64,000 nucleotides of DNA from Sphingopyxis sp. HIX (GTDB lineage Bacteria; Pseudomonadota; Alphaproteobacteria; Sphingomonadales; Sphingomonadaceae): NCBI RefSeq assembly GCF_001468285.1, contig NZ_LNSB01000015.1, positions 1 through 64,000 of the forward strand, in the 5' to 3' direction. Under the pieces are notes generated by a model. The model made no database searches. It saw only the letters and a program-made list of their open reading frames with translations, and was not told the origin of the DNA. Made by a program: the position numbers and the translations under genes. This document shows, piece after piece, positions 54,201-61,593 of the stretch; the stretch's first letter is position 1; the number at the start of each line of letters is the position of its first letter.

Positions 54201-54938
54201 GTCCGAACAGCTCATCGTCGACCCACCCTTGTCGGCGGCGGTAAAGACCGTGGAGAAGGTCGCCGGCCCCGCCATCGCCGCGAATGCTTCGGGAAGGTCG
54301 GTTGCTGTGTGAAACAATTTATCGTCATCGACGCCATAGGCCGCAGATACCCTGGCGACCGGATAGCATTGCCGGACATAATCCTTGATCGTGGCATCGA
54401 GGAAGGTGTCGGTCATCGGCCCGCGCGGGCTCACCGCGTTGAGCAGCAGATCGAAGCCGTGGCCGCCGGCGCCGAACTCGATCTTGGCACCAGGATCGAG
54501 CGTATTGTCGTCGATCGTCTCGACGATCGCGCGCTCGATCATGTTCGTGGCGCCCGCCACCAGCACCAGCAAATTGGGGACGTCGCCAACCGGCTGGTAG
54601 GCGTTGCGCACCCGGTCATAGACATGGACCGTGCCCGTGGTCGCGATAAGGCCCACGAACAGGCCAATGCCGAACAACATCTGGAAACCGAACCCGACGA
54701 GGCCCATTCCCGAGCCGCGAACGCTCGCGATGACCGCGCCGAGCGCGATCCCGGCGGTCGCGATGATCAGGACCAACGTCTCATAGCGTGGATCGGCGAA
54801 GATCATCGAGACGAGCCGGAACGCATCGACCGTCTCGGCGAAGCCATTATAAGTGTGGAAGCTCGTATCGATCGCCCAGGCGGGACCGGCGGCGAGAAGG
54901 GCGGGAAGTCCGGCGCTTAGGCGAAGAAGGCGGCGCAT
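51204..54938 (-). CDS. traG: TraG-like conjugation protein (mating pair stabilisation/exclusion)
   Basis: 1244 residues from the ATG at 54938 (MRRLLRLSAGLPALLAAGPA), with GAGGG 8 bases upstream; the longer open frame beyond it is the antisense of traH. It has a signal peptide, then N-terminal membrane helices (LVLIIATAGIALGAVIASV, LFGIGLFVGLIATTG, and a group near 350-430), and a long hydrophilic Ala/Gly/Ser-rich C-terminal part. This is the TraG_N layout of F-type systems, where it stabilises mating pairs and acts in entry exclusion. It is the last tra gene of the cluster. Confidence 0.92.
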   Translation of the reverse strand: MRRLLRLSAGLPALLAAGPAWAIDTSFHTYNGFAETVDAFRLVSMIFADPRYETLVLIIATAGIALGAVIASVRGSGMGLVGFGFQMLFGIGLFVGLIATTGTVHVYDRVRNAYQPVGDVPNLLVLVAGATNMIERAIVETIDDNTLDPGAKIEFGAGGHGFDLLLNAVSPRGPMTDTFLDATIKDYVRQCYPVARVSAAYGVDDDKLFHTATDLPEAFAAMAGPATFSTVFTAADKGGSTMSCSDAWTHISDRLSDPTLFDGYTKQICSRTGYDVGSAQQLARCRQQLGDLGQMMLGHPLTTQALMTHVLLGNTVGDVLFEDSPASAARVMANRAVMSNGLATLSVANEWMPTIRATVFGIMLFMIPVALLFILTPINLRVASFALGLFVFVALWGVIDAGIHQLTLGRAMAALEEVRANGLAANAWLLAPSSAMKALAVFGTFRTAAAGIAGAFVFTIFRFSGNVFSSFTHGAQGIAGGAAAVAAPMTTPEGQASALEAQASALGTRARASAASSFGDFGERTTFSANRSFGEAGRILGERPGTPGGTAMALGGIEGSRALGGLAPALAGRDLADPDAARAVQASAATSAIHQFAQQDALRSLGTTYFGKGEAGERAFASFAQNLVQWRAFGDQRAYGMMQQAATRHFERNGYSKDDAALKASGVIGEAQADPTFAKLIANAYDQEQMIANDLTAAQVQAGAMAGRRDFAGEDVAGVERANVATEQAWRTGSNQGQRGAAGMLGLPVDETARRISFINGLSGEARSSAITQLARSTGRNEAQVMRALEQYNASVSVGTADGATAEAGREGASVYGRTREAAGYDFAERSGKLDAQREVGTSGTRAAARIGEQRRQSDNFGFAQGAAAAGVSTREAAQLDSFIQALSRTAGNQVDMAAGGAAGIADRARNERTTSIVDKERLTRMQGLLRAQGITMSKRDLALAQNGDLGLNLTAAQAAQFHQAGLINDSQYGALANGGHARFSFANNDLLVSSSASYQQSARSDTSTRFEAGKQAGPDTIEHFLGGGAEGQRAMEGWLKGGFEMDRQGNWRLKPQVADTLQRDVQAIMVQTGWQRSITRSASDSITMGSTIDAEISGGAGSRGAAAASRAGNRQSPSKDHYGRSGASLGGSSSDMGNSTEDANANLDIVNYDVRDAIAKAERAAARSSVPEKAFSSALSREVLGSDGLRNRYLRQADASRGTDDITGPLTSIEQRSVLNSGSFSTDLDNGWTDGNSEFKERK

Positions 54939-54952
54939 TGCGGTCGCCCTCG

Positions 54953-56374
54953 TCACGGATTGCGCGAAGCGGCGGTGCCGGCGGCGTCGCGAGCATCGCG
55001 GTCGCGCTCTCGCACCAGTCCCGCATAGCTCGCCGAAAGGTTCGCCGCCGACATCGCAGCCAGATAGCTCTGCCGCATCTGTGCACGCTGGCGCAGCACC
55101 TCGTCGCGCAGGTCGCGGAGTTGTTCGAGGCCCTTGGACAGGATTCTGGTCTGGCAAACATTCGCGTTGTTGGCGTCGGCCGCGCCCGCCGCGGCCGATC
55201 CGCGTTCGGCGTTGGTGAGGGCATAATCGATCGTCCGGGTAAGATCGTTGAGCATCTGGTAGGCGAGCGTAAGCGCCACCAGTTCGTCGGTGTCGGCGAT
55301 GACGGAATCGACAACGCCCTGACGGACGCCCCATTCGAGCATGCGATAGACAGGAAGAGTGCGAACATTCGCGACGAACTGGCGCTCCTCGGGGCTGAGC
55401 GCCGCGCGGGTCCGGATCTTGGTGGCGATCGACTGCATCCGCTCGCGCGCCAGGAGGAGCGCCCCGCGGCCCGCTCCATCCTGTGAGCAGTCGGCACCGG
55501 TCGGCGGCACGCTGAGCGAGCGCCGCTGGACCTTGCCGGTCAGGAAATCCTGCGCGCTCTCGCTGTCCTGCGCCGGGCATTGCGGAATGGCCGTGAACAA
55601 CGGAACCTTGTCCGACGGGTCCCAGCGCATATAGACGTCGCCGACCCGGGCGCGCATCACGCCCGTCCATTCGCCGGCACCGACCCGCTGCGCGGCATGG
55701 GCGAGGAGTGAGCCCGTGCGGAAGATGTCGGTGACGTCACGCGGACAATTGGCGAGCGCGTCTTTCAGATCCTCGGTCGGGTTGTTGTTGTTCGCCTGGA
55801 TTTTCTCTCGGCTCTGCTGATAGCTTTTCGCATAGCCCTGCTTGATCGAGCGATAGCCGGTCATCTCCTCGATGATCCCCGACATATTGTCGTCGCCCTT
55901 GGCGATCTGGACCATGCGGTTGGCAAGGCGGCAGTCGTTGACCTGGATCGAGTTCAGGAAATTGGTCGCCGCCTCCATCTTCGAGATGATGTTGCCCATC
56001 TTCTCGTCGAGGGTTTCCAGAAGATATTGGAATGCGACCGCCGGTGCCGCCTGGAGGATGCTCTCGAGTTTCTGGACGAGATATTCGGGGTCGAGGAAGG
56101 ACATGCCGCCCAGGAACATGTCAATGCCGCCGCAGCCCGCACGCACCTTGGGCAGGCTGATCGACATGAGATAATCATTATGGACGTCGACCCGCCCCGA
56201 CATGCCGCCAGCGGTCACATAGCCGCGCGTCTGGTCCTCGAACGAGCCCGGCGAGGTATAAGTGACATTGTCGAACCAGCTCTCGGCCCAGCTTTGGGCG
56301 TGTGCAGGCGCCGAGCCAAAGCCGGCGAACAAGGCGAGGGCTGCGAGGATCGTGCGGGGAGGGGAGGTGGACAT
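54953..56374 (-). CDS. traH: TraH conjugal transfer protein
   Basis: 473 residues from the ATG at 56374 (MSTSPPRTILAALALFAGFG). A signal peptide ends near AHAQS. The family pattern is visible in FDNVTYTSPGSFEDQTRGYV, FLGGMSFLDPEYLVQKLESI and the Cys-containing segments IQVNDCRLANRMVQ and ALANCPRDV. TraH is a periplasmic component needed for F-pilus assembly. It ends 14 bases before traG. The gene upstream in the tra order has been separated from it by a DUF4143 ATPase on the other strand. Confidence 0.93.
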   Translation of the reverse strand: MSTSPPRTILAALALFAGFGSAPAHAQSWAESWFDNVTYTSPGSFEDQTRGYVTAGGMSGRVDVHNDYLMSISLPKVRAGCGGIDMFLGGMSFLDPEYLVQKLESILQAAPAVAFQYLLETLDEKMGNIISKMEAATNFLNSIQVNDCRLANRMVQIAKGDDNMSGIIEEMTGYRSIKQGYAKSYQQSREKIQANNNNPTEDLKDALANCPRDVTDIFRTGSLLAHAAQRVGAGEWTGVMRARVGDVYMRWDPSDKVPLFTAIPQCPAQDSESAQDFLTGKVQRRSLSVPPTGADCSQDGAGRGALLLARERMQSIATKIRTRAALSPEERQFVANVRTLPVYRMLEWGVRQGVVDSVIADTDELVALTLAYQMLNDLTRTIDYALTNAERGSAAAGAADANNANVCQTRILSKGLEQLRDLRDEVLRQRAQMRQSYLAAMSAANLSASYAGLVRERDRDARDAAGTAASRNP

Positions 56375-56452
56375 GGCGGGTTTCCTTTGGAAGGCAAAGA
56401 TCCCGCTCCCGGCCCGCCAAGCCCGGGTTGCAGGGTGATGAGGCATCCCATA

Positions 56453-56497
56453 TCATCCTTGCATTTTCGGAATATAACTCCGAATATGCAAGGATGA
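56453..56497. promoter_or_regulatory. 45-bp palindrome overlapping the ATPase start codon
   Basis: The left arm (TCATCCTTGCATTTTCGGA) and right arm (TCCGAATATGCAAGGATGA) pair at 18 of 19 positions around ATATAAC. The ATG of the ATPase gene (56494) and the only AAGG before it lie in the right arm, so an RNA hairpin would hide the translation start, or a DNA-binding protein would cover it. Confidence 0.8.
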
Positions 56498-57663
56498 TTG
56501 AACGCAGGATCAAGCAGGAGCTCGCGGAGCGCCTCGGCGAGGTGCCCGCTGTCGCGTTGCTTGGGCCGCGGCAGGTTGGCAAGACGACGCTTGCCCACGA
56601 AATAGCGGAGGGGCGCCCTTCGATTTATCTCGATCTCGAATCGGACGCCGACCGGGCGAAGCTTGCTGATCCGGAGTTCTATCTCGCGGCCCATGAGGAA
56701 CAGCTCGTCATTCTCGACGAGGTTCATCGCATGCCCGGCATCTTCCAGATCCTGCGCGGGCTCGTTGATCGCGGACGCCAAAAGGGTCTTCGCGTCGGTC
56801 GCTTCCTTCTCTTGGGGTCGGCTTCGATAGACCTGCTCGCTCAATCCGGGGAAAGCCTTGCGGGCCGTATCAGTTATCTCGAAATGCGTCCGCTCGATGC
56901 TCTCGAAGTGCCGCCGAAGGATCTCGACCGGCTTTGGGTGCGCGGCGGCTTCCTCGACAGTTTTCTGGCAATCAGCGACCGAGTGAGCCAGCGCTGGCGG
57001 CAGGATTTTGTTCGCACCTATCTCGAACGCGACATTCCGATGCTGGGACCACGCATCGCGGCGGAAACGCTGCGGCGTTTCTGGACGATGCTTGCGCATC
57101 ACCAGTCGGGATTGCTCAACGCATCGGACTTCGCGCGCAGCCTCGGCGTGGATTCCAAGACCGTCGCGGGATATCTTGACCTGCTCGTAAATCTGCTGCT
57201 CATCCGGCGGCTTGAGCCTTGGCACAGCAATGGTTCCAAGCGCCTGGTCAAGTCGCCGCGCGTTTATGTTCGCGACAGCGGCCTGGTGCACAATCTGCTC
57301 GGCCTGACGACTCTTGACGACATATTGGGACATCCCGTCGCCGGGGCCAGCTGGGAAGGCTTCGTCATCGAAACCATGATCGCAGCCGCGCCTGAAGGGA
57401 GCACCGCGAACTTCTATCGGACGGCCGCCGGTGCAGAAATCGATCTTCTGCTGAGCCTTCCGGGCGGTGCGCTCTGGGCGATCGAAATCAAGCGCAGCCT
57501 CGCTCCGAAAATGGAGCGCGGATTCTACAGCGCGTGCGAAGACCTTAAGCCCCAACGCAAGATTGCGATCTATCCCGGCGCTGAGGCCTTCCCGTTGAAG
57601 GAGGGGGTAGAGGCGATGCCCCTCCCATTCGCAGCGCAGGAATTGCTGTCGCTCGGCGGCTGA
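56494..57663 (+). CDS. DUF4143-family AAA ATPase
   Basis: 389 residues from the ATG at 56494. The N-terminal AAA_14 domain has the Walker A LLGPRQVGKTTLAHE and Walker B LVILDEVHRMPG. The C-terminal DUF4143 domain includes SWEGFVIETMIAA and the nuclease-like FYRTAAGAEIDLLLSLPGG and WAIEIKRSLAP, a PD-(D/E)xK-like pattern. Function of the family is poorly known, with toxin-like or defence roles suspected. It is on the strand opposite to the tra genes, between traH and the thioredoxin-like gene, so it is an insertion. No ribosome site has proper spacing, so leaderless translation is possible. Confidence 0.9.
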   Translation: MIERRIKQELAERLGEVPAVALLGPRQVGKTTLAHEIAEGRPSIYLDLESDADRAKLADPEFYLAAHEEQLVILDEVHRMPGIFQILRGLVDRGRQKGLRVGRFLLLGSASIDLLAQSGESLAGRISYLEMRPLDALEVPPKDLDRLWVRGGFLDSFLAISDRVSQRWRQDFVRTYLERDIPMLGPRIAAETLRRFWTMLAHHQSGLLNASDFARSLGVDSKTVAGYLDLLVNLLLIRRLEPWHSNGSKRLVKSPRVYVRDSGLVHNLLGLTTLDDILGHPVAGASWEGFVIETMIAAAPEGSTANFYRTAAGAEIDLLLSLPGGALWAIEIKRSLAPKMERGFYSACEDLKPQRKIAIYPGAEAFPLKEGVEAMPLPFAAQELLSLGG

Positions 57664-57698
57664 CCACCCGTTCCGGGAGCGGCGGACGTTGTTCGTGG

Positions 57699-58277
57699 TC
57701 ACCGGGTGCTGGCCCGCGCGGGCACGCCGACTATGCCGGTGAATTTGGACATGGCGCGGACCCCGACATCGGGGCGCACGCCCGTCGCCATCTTCGCCGC
57801 GAGATAGAGATTGCGCGCGAGGTTGGGACGATGATCGGTCCCGACCGCGACCGGGATCGTGCGATTGACGTCCGCGAGCGGGCGAACCCAGGCCACGGGG
57901 TGTCCGACCCAGGGAAGCCCGAGACGCCCGGAGCGCAGCATAGCTTCTTGCGAACCGATCGTCCGGACCTGCCAGCCATAGTGCCGGCCGAGTGCAACGA
58001 GCTTGGTCCAGAGGTCCGCGCATGGAAGGCAGCCCGGCGCGGTGCTCATCTCGATTGTGAAAGCTTGGCCGTGGCCGCTAAGCGTACTCGTGAAATCGTC
58101 CGGGAAGTCGCGGGTGACGGGAACGCGTGACAGCCAGGCCTGCATCGCACCGTTATCGCGAACCGGATGGATAGCCGCGCGCATCGCGTCTTCGCGTGAC
58201 ACGGTCTGAGCGGTTGCGGCCGATCCGATCGCGAACACGAGACCGGGAATGCCGAGCAGGATATGGAAGAGGGTCAC
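57699..58277 (-). CDS. periplasmic thioredoxin-like conjugation protein
   Basis: 192 residues. It has a signal peptide (MTLFHILLGIPGLVFAIGSA, cleavage near ATAQT) and a thioredoxin-type CLPC motif in STAPGCLPCADLWTKLVALG. Its start overlaps the traF stop by 4 bases (ATGA). It probably assists disulfide chemistry of the Cys-rich Tra proteins (TraN, TraH), as TrbB or DsbC do in F-type systems. It is a member of the sphingomonad tra order between traF and traH, but I cannot name it. Confidence 0.75.
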   Translation of the reverse strand: MTLFHILLGIPGLVFAIGSAATAQTVSREDAMRAAIHPVRDNGAMQAWLSRVPVTRDFPDDFTSTLSGHGQAFTIEMSTAPGCLPCADLWTKLVALGRHYGWQVRTIGSQEAMLRSGRLGLPWVGHPVAWVRPLADVNRTIPVAVGTDHRPNLARNLYLAAKMATGVRPDVGVRAMSKFTGIVGVPARASTR

Positions 58278-59164
58278 GGTTCGACGCCCACGTGGGTCTC
58301 GACGAGATCGCCGCCGATTACGCGCGGGTCCGTGGCCGAAACCGGGCCATTGCCCAGCGCATCGAAGAAGCCGGCATCCTCGCCGGGGCCGGTCATGAAC
58401 TGCTCGGGGCGGATGTCTCCGCGCAGGAGCCGGACCGCCTGATAGGCCATCTGCGAAAGGTTGGGATAGGCCTCGACCCCCGAGGCGATGACCATGCGCT
58501 GCTGGCTGCCCCGGCGGATCACCATGGTGGTCGGCGTCACCTCGACGCCAAAGCGGCGGCCGACGTCAGGCCGACTGCCGAGATCGACGAGCGTGACCTG
58601 CCAGCCCATCTCTTCCTGGAAGCGCTGGATGATCGGCCATTGGACGCGGCAATAGCCGCAGGTCGTACGCGAGAACATGACGAGCGCGAATTCGCCGGCA
58701 TGGCTTCTGAGATAGGCGCGGCGGATGCTGTCCTTCTCGGCGGTGAGCCCGGATCGTGCGTCACCGACCATGGGATTGGCGGATTTCGAGTTGAGCTCGG
58801 GGTGCTGGAGCATCGCGATCTGCGTCACCCCGGCGAAGGCGCGCGCCTTGCGCCGGGCAAAGTCCTGGAGCCGCCAGAAGTCCGCCACCGCATCAACGGT
58901 CAAAACCGTCGCAGCATAGTCGCGCTGTTGCTCGATCAGCTTGCGGATCTTGGGCGGCGTCCAGGTCGCCAACTCCTTCATCGGTGGAATCACGGGTTTG
59001 GTGAGCGCCTCCGGATTCTTGTCGTCCGCCTTCTTCGGCTCTGGCGTCTCGTACCACCAATAGCCCTGCTTCGCTGGCGGAGCGATGACCACGGTTTGCG
59101 CCATGGCGATCACGGGCAAACCGCAAAGCGAGCAAGCCAGTAGTAGCGCGCGCCGCGACGGCAT
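58274..59164 (-). CDS. traF: TraF conjugal transfer protein (thioredoxin fold)
   Basis: 296 residues from the ATG at 59164 (MPSRRALLLACSLCGLPVIA). A signal peptide is followed by YWWYETPEP, a typical TraF start, a helical middle (about 60-130) and a thioredoxin domain with FSRTTCGYCRVQWPIIQRF and VEVTPTTMVIR. F-plasmid TraF mostly lacks the CxxC pair; here CGYC is present, as in the trimmed TraF class. It acts in the periplasm in pilus assembly. Its own upstream neighbours are now separated by the cargo at 59.3-61.5 kb. Confidence 0.92.
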   Translation of the reverse strand: MPSRRALLLACSLCGLPVIAMAQTVVIAPPAKQGYWWYETPEPKKADDKNPEALTKPVIPPMKELATWTPPKIRKLIEQQRDYAATVLTVDAVADFWRLQDFARRKARAFAGVTQIAMLQHPELNSKSANPMVGDARSGLTAEKDSIRRAYLRSHAGEFALVMFSRTTCGYCRVQWPIIQRFQEEMGWQVTLVDLGSRPDVGRRFGVEVTPTTMVIRRGSQQRMVIASGVEAYPNLSQMAYQAVRLLRGDIRPEQFMTGPGEDAGFFDALGNGPVSATDPRVIGGDLVETHVGVEP

Positions 59165-59368
59165 TACACTGACTTGGGAGGATGCCCGCTTTTCGAAAGC
59201 GCGGTGTTTGGTGACGAGATATGTCATGCCGACATCGTGCGGATCGAGCGACGGCGCGACAAGAAGGGGGGCACTTCAGTGCCGTTTGTAACTCATTATG
59301 CACCAAAAGGACCAAAATGCGCACAATGGGAGCATGAGTGGTTTCATGTGCCCGCCGACGTCATCAGA

Positions 59369-59502
59369 TTTTGTCCTGCAAATCCGAAAATCGAAAAATC
59401 GCAGGATAAAACCCTGATACACGCTCAATGGGATTGTATAAGTATCTATATATGAGCGATTTATCCAGCAATTGACAGAATCCAATATTCGCAGGATAAA
59501 TT
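59369..59502. promoter_or_regulatory. two inverted pairs of a TTTATCCTGCGA-like motif
   Basis: Four copies occur before the nucleotidyltransferase gene. Copy 1 is TTTTGTCCTGCAAAT (59369-59383), copy 2 is its inverse ATCGCAGGATAAAA (59398-59411), copy 3 is ATTTATCCAGCAATT (59459-59473) and copy 4 is the inverse ATTCGCAGGATAAATT (59487-59502). The last copy reaches to within a few bases of the start codon. This looks like a pair of operators for an autoregulated gene; the remainder of 59165-59506 is AT-rich and gene-free. Confidence 0.65.
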
Positions 59503-59506
59503 GCCG

Positions 59507-60508
59507 ATGGCGATCAGGGCATTTTCCGATGAACAGGCGAGGGCGCTCATCAATTTGCGCCAACGCTACGAGGTCTGGATTGAGGCCGAGCGAGGCCTGG
59601 CCCAGCTTCCCTATGGCCTCGCGCGGAAGGAAGTTGGCGGGCGAGCCTATCTTTATGAAATCCGCGACCGCAAGGGCAATGGCAAGAGCCTTGGACCATG
59701 GTCGGATGCCCAGGCCGCGCAACTCGAAGCCTATCGTGATGAGAAAGAAGGCCTGAAGGCCCGAGCCGCCGCAAGTCGATCGGCGCTCGATGAAAGCGCT
59801 TCGATCGCACGCGTCTTGCGCGTGCCAATGATCGCCAACGAAGCCGGTCCCATTTTGCGCGAGGCCGATCGGCGAGGGCTGCTGGGTGGCGCGCTGCTCG
59901 TCGTGGGAACCAATGCAGTTGCTGCCTACGCACTTGAGGCCGGCGGCTTCATTCCCGAACTTCCCGACGAGACTGCCGACTTCGATCTCGCTTGGACCGA
60001 GATCGATCCCCAACAGGATGCACAGATCGTCTGGAATTTGCTGAAAGCCGTCGATGCGACATTCACAGTCAACACCGGGCGTAGCTTTCAGGCGCGCAAC
60101 GCCAACGCCTATGAGGTCGAAATCATCGCCGGTCCTTCGCGTGCGGCCAATATGGCACGTACCGATCGGCCGCAGCCGATTCCGCTTCCCGAACAGGAAT
60201 GGCTGCTTGAGGGGAGACCCGTCGACCAGGTCGTCATCTGCCGCAATGGCAGCCCGGCACGCATCGTTGCGCCCGATCCGCGCTGGTTTGCGCTCCAGAA
60301 GCTGTGGATGTCCGGGCAATCGAAGCGTCACCCGCTCAAGCGTGGCAAGGACCTGAAGCAGGCGCTGCTTCTCCTCGATGCTGTTGCCGAGGCTATGCCG
60401 CACTATCCACTCGACGATGCCTTCGAAGCGGCGCTGCCCGGCGAACTTGCGCCTTATTATGTCCGTTGGGCCGAGCGGCGCCCACAGCCGCGATCGCCGG
60501 ACTGGTAG
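59507..60508 (+). CDS. GSU2403-type nucleotidyltransferase-fold protein
   Basis: 333 residues from the ATG at 59507 (MAIRAFSDEQARALINLRQR). The N-terminal half is helical and charged. The C-terminal half has GALLVVGTNAVAAYALEAGG and TADFDLAWTE, a nucleotidyltransferase-like fold with the DxD metal site. This resembles GSU2403-family proteins, which are thought to be toxin or defence related. It is on the strand opposite to tra and follows two operator-like inverted pairs, so it is cargo within the tra cluster. Confidence 0.78.
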   Translation: MAIRAFSDEQARALINLRQRYEVWIEAERGLAQLPYGLARKEVGGRAYLYEIRDRKGNGKSLGPWSDAQAAQLEAYRDEKEGLKARAAASRSALDESASIARVLRVPMIANEAGPILREADRRGLLGGALLVVGTNAVAAYALEAGGFIPELPDETADFDLAWTEIDPQQDAQIVWNLLKAVDATFTVNTGRSFQARNANAYEVEIIAGPSRAANMARTDRPQPIPLPEQEWLLEGRPVDQVVICRNGSPARIVAPDPRWFALQKLWMSGQSKRHPLKRGKDLKQALLLLDAVAEAMPHYPLDDAFEAALPGELAPYYVRWAERRPQPRSPDW

Positions 60509-60668
60509 GCCGTGCGCGGTAACATCGCGAAGACCCGACAGACAGCAACGGACTTTGACGCGAAATGGTCAGATTGAAGGGCGACCAGGCATCATCGTGG
60601 AGCGAAGCGGGACTGTTCCTCCCCTCACGAAGCATGGAAGCCACTCGACCGCTCTGCGAACCCTCGAC

Positions 60669-60823
60669 TTAAATCAGCCGCGTCATTCGCTTGAGCTTTG
60701 TGATTGGTGGAAGCCCGAAATAGCAGCTGTCGAATCCTTTGGGGTGATGCGAGCCGACATAGATTATGCCCGGCGGCACGATACCGCTCCATTGCATATG
60801 ATCGAGCTTTATCCCGCTGGACC
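60669..60823 (-). pseudogene. duplicated 3' end of the S26 peptidase gene
   Basis: The minus-strand frame encodes KLDHMQWSGIVPPGIIYVGS, HHPKGFDSCYFGLPPITKL and KRMTRLI, then a stop. It is a diverged copy of the last 50 residues of the intact peptidase at 61594-62199 (KLEHMQWSGIVPPGMVYVGS and so on). DNA similarity ends abruptly on the upstream side near 60823. Confidence 0.85.
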
Positions 60824-60880
60824 TTGCCAATTGCGGTAACTGTCTCTATCTTACCGATGTCTTACTTGGAGGAAGTTTCC

Positions 60881-61153
60881 GTGGGCGTGCATGAACGGTT
60901 GACCACGATTGTATCGACCAAAGGGCAGATCATCCTGCCGAAGACCATTCGCGATCAACGCCATTGGCCTGCTGGCACACGGCTAACGGTCGAGGATACT
61001 GCCGAGGGCGTGCTCCTTAAGCCAGTCCCCGTTTTCCCCGCATCCAGCATCGATTCTGTGTTCGGTTCCCTGCCATATAAGGGACCCGCCTTGTCGGTTG
61101 ATGACATGCACGAAGCGATCTCGCGCGAGGCGAAACGACGTGCGCGCGATTGA
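60881..61153 (+). CDS. AbrB/MazE-type antitoxin
   Basis: 90 residues from a GTG at 60881, preceded by GGAGGAAG at a 5-base distance. The swapped-hairpin AbrB domain is at residues 5-45 (TTIVSTKGQIILPKTIRDQR, WPAGTRLTVEDTAEGVLLKP). The C-terminal tail (SVDDMHEAISREAKRRARD) would cover the PIN toxin, whose gene overlaps its end. Its DNA-binding domain probably represses the pair. Confidence 0.9.
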   Translation: MGVHERLTTIVSTKGQIILPKTIRDQRHWPAGTRLTVEDTAEGVLLKPVPVFPASSIDSVFGSLPYKGPALSVDDMHEAISREAKRRARD

Positions 61154-61529
61154 CACCAATATCATCGTTCGCTTTCTCACCGCCGACGATAAAAAGCAGG
61201 CAAAGGCCGCCCGTGCGGCGATCGAGGCCGGGGACATCTTCATCGCGACGACGGTCCTGCTCGAAAGCGAATGGGTCCTTCGCAGCGGCTATGATTTCAC
61301 ACCCGCTCAGATCGCTGGGGGCTTGCGCAACCTGGCTGGTCTCCCCGGCCTCACGCTGGAGGAACCTCTTGTACTTGCGCAGGCACTGGATTGGATGGTG
61401 GAGGGGATGGACTTCGCCGATGCCTTGCATTTGGCCAAGTCCGACGACTGCACTGCATTTCTGACCTTCGATCGCAAATTTGTGAAGGCAGCCAAGGGAC
61501 TCTCGCCGATTCAGGTCGAAATCCCCTGA
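61140..61529 (+). CDS. PIN-domain toxin (VapC-like)
   Basis: 129 residues from a GTG at 61140, overlapping the antitoxin by 14 bases. PIN acidic residues appear in RAIDTNIIVRFL, VLLESEWVLRSG, MDFADALHLA and AFLTFDRKF. It would cut RNA unless bound by the AbrB-type partner. It is a different pair from the Phd-PIN module at 48.1-48.9 kb. Confidence 0.93.
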   Translation: MRAIDTNIIVRFLTADDKKQAKAARAAIEAGDIFIATTVLLESEWVLRSGYDFTPAQIAGGLRNLAGLPGLTLEEPLVLAQALDWMVEGMDFADALHLAKSDDCTAFLTFDRKFVKAAKGLSPIQVEIP

Positions 61530-61593
61530 TTCTATCGGCGTGAAAAGGACCCGCAAGGGTGCAGGTAGTACACCCGTTCTAATAGCTCACGCA

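Noticed and set aside
51996-54920. Two long plus-strand frames opposite traG
   Set aside because: Both are Arg/His-rich shadows of the traG coding strand.
54939-55670. Long upstream extension of the traG frame
   Set aside because: It runs antisense-free but out of frame through traH; the translation is Arg/Gly-rich without features, and a signal peptide plus ribosome site fix the start at 54938.
56375-58023. A 602-codon minus-strand frame over the ATPase gene
   Set aside because: It is a shadow of the ATPase gene, which has clear Walker motifs on the plus strand.
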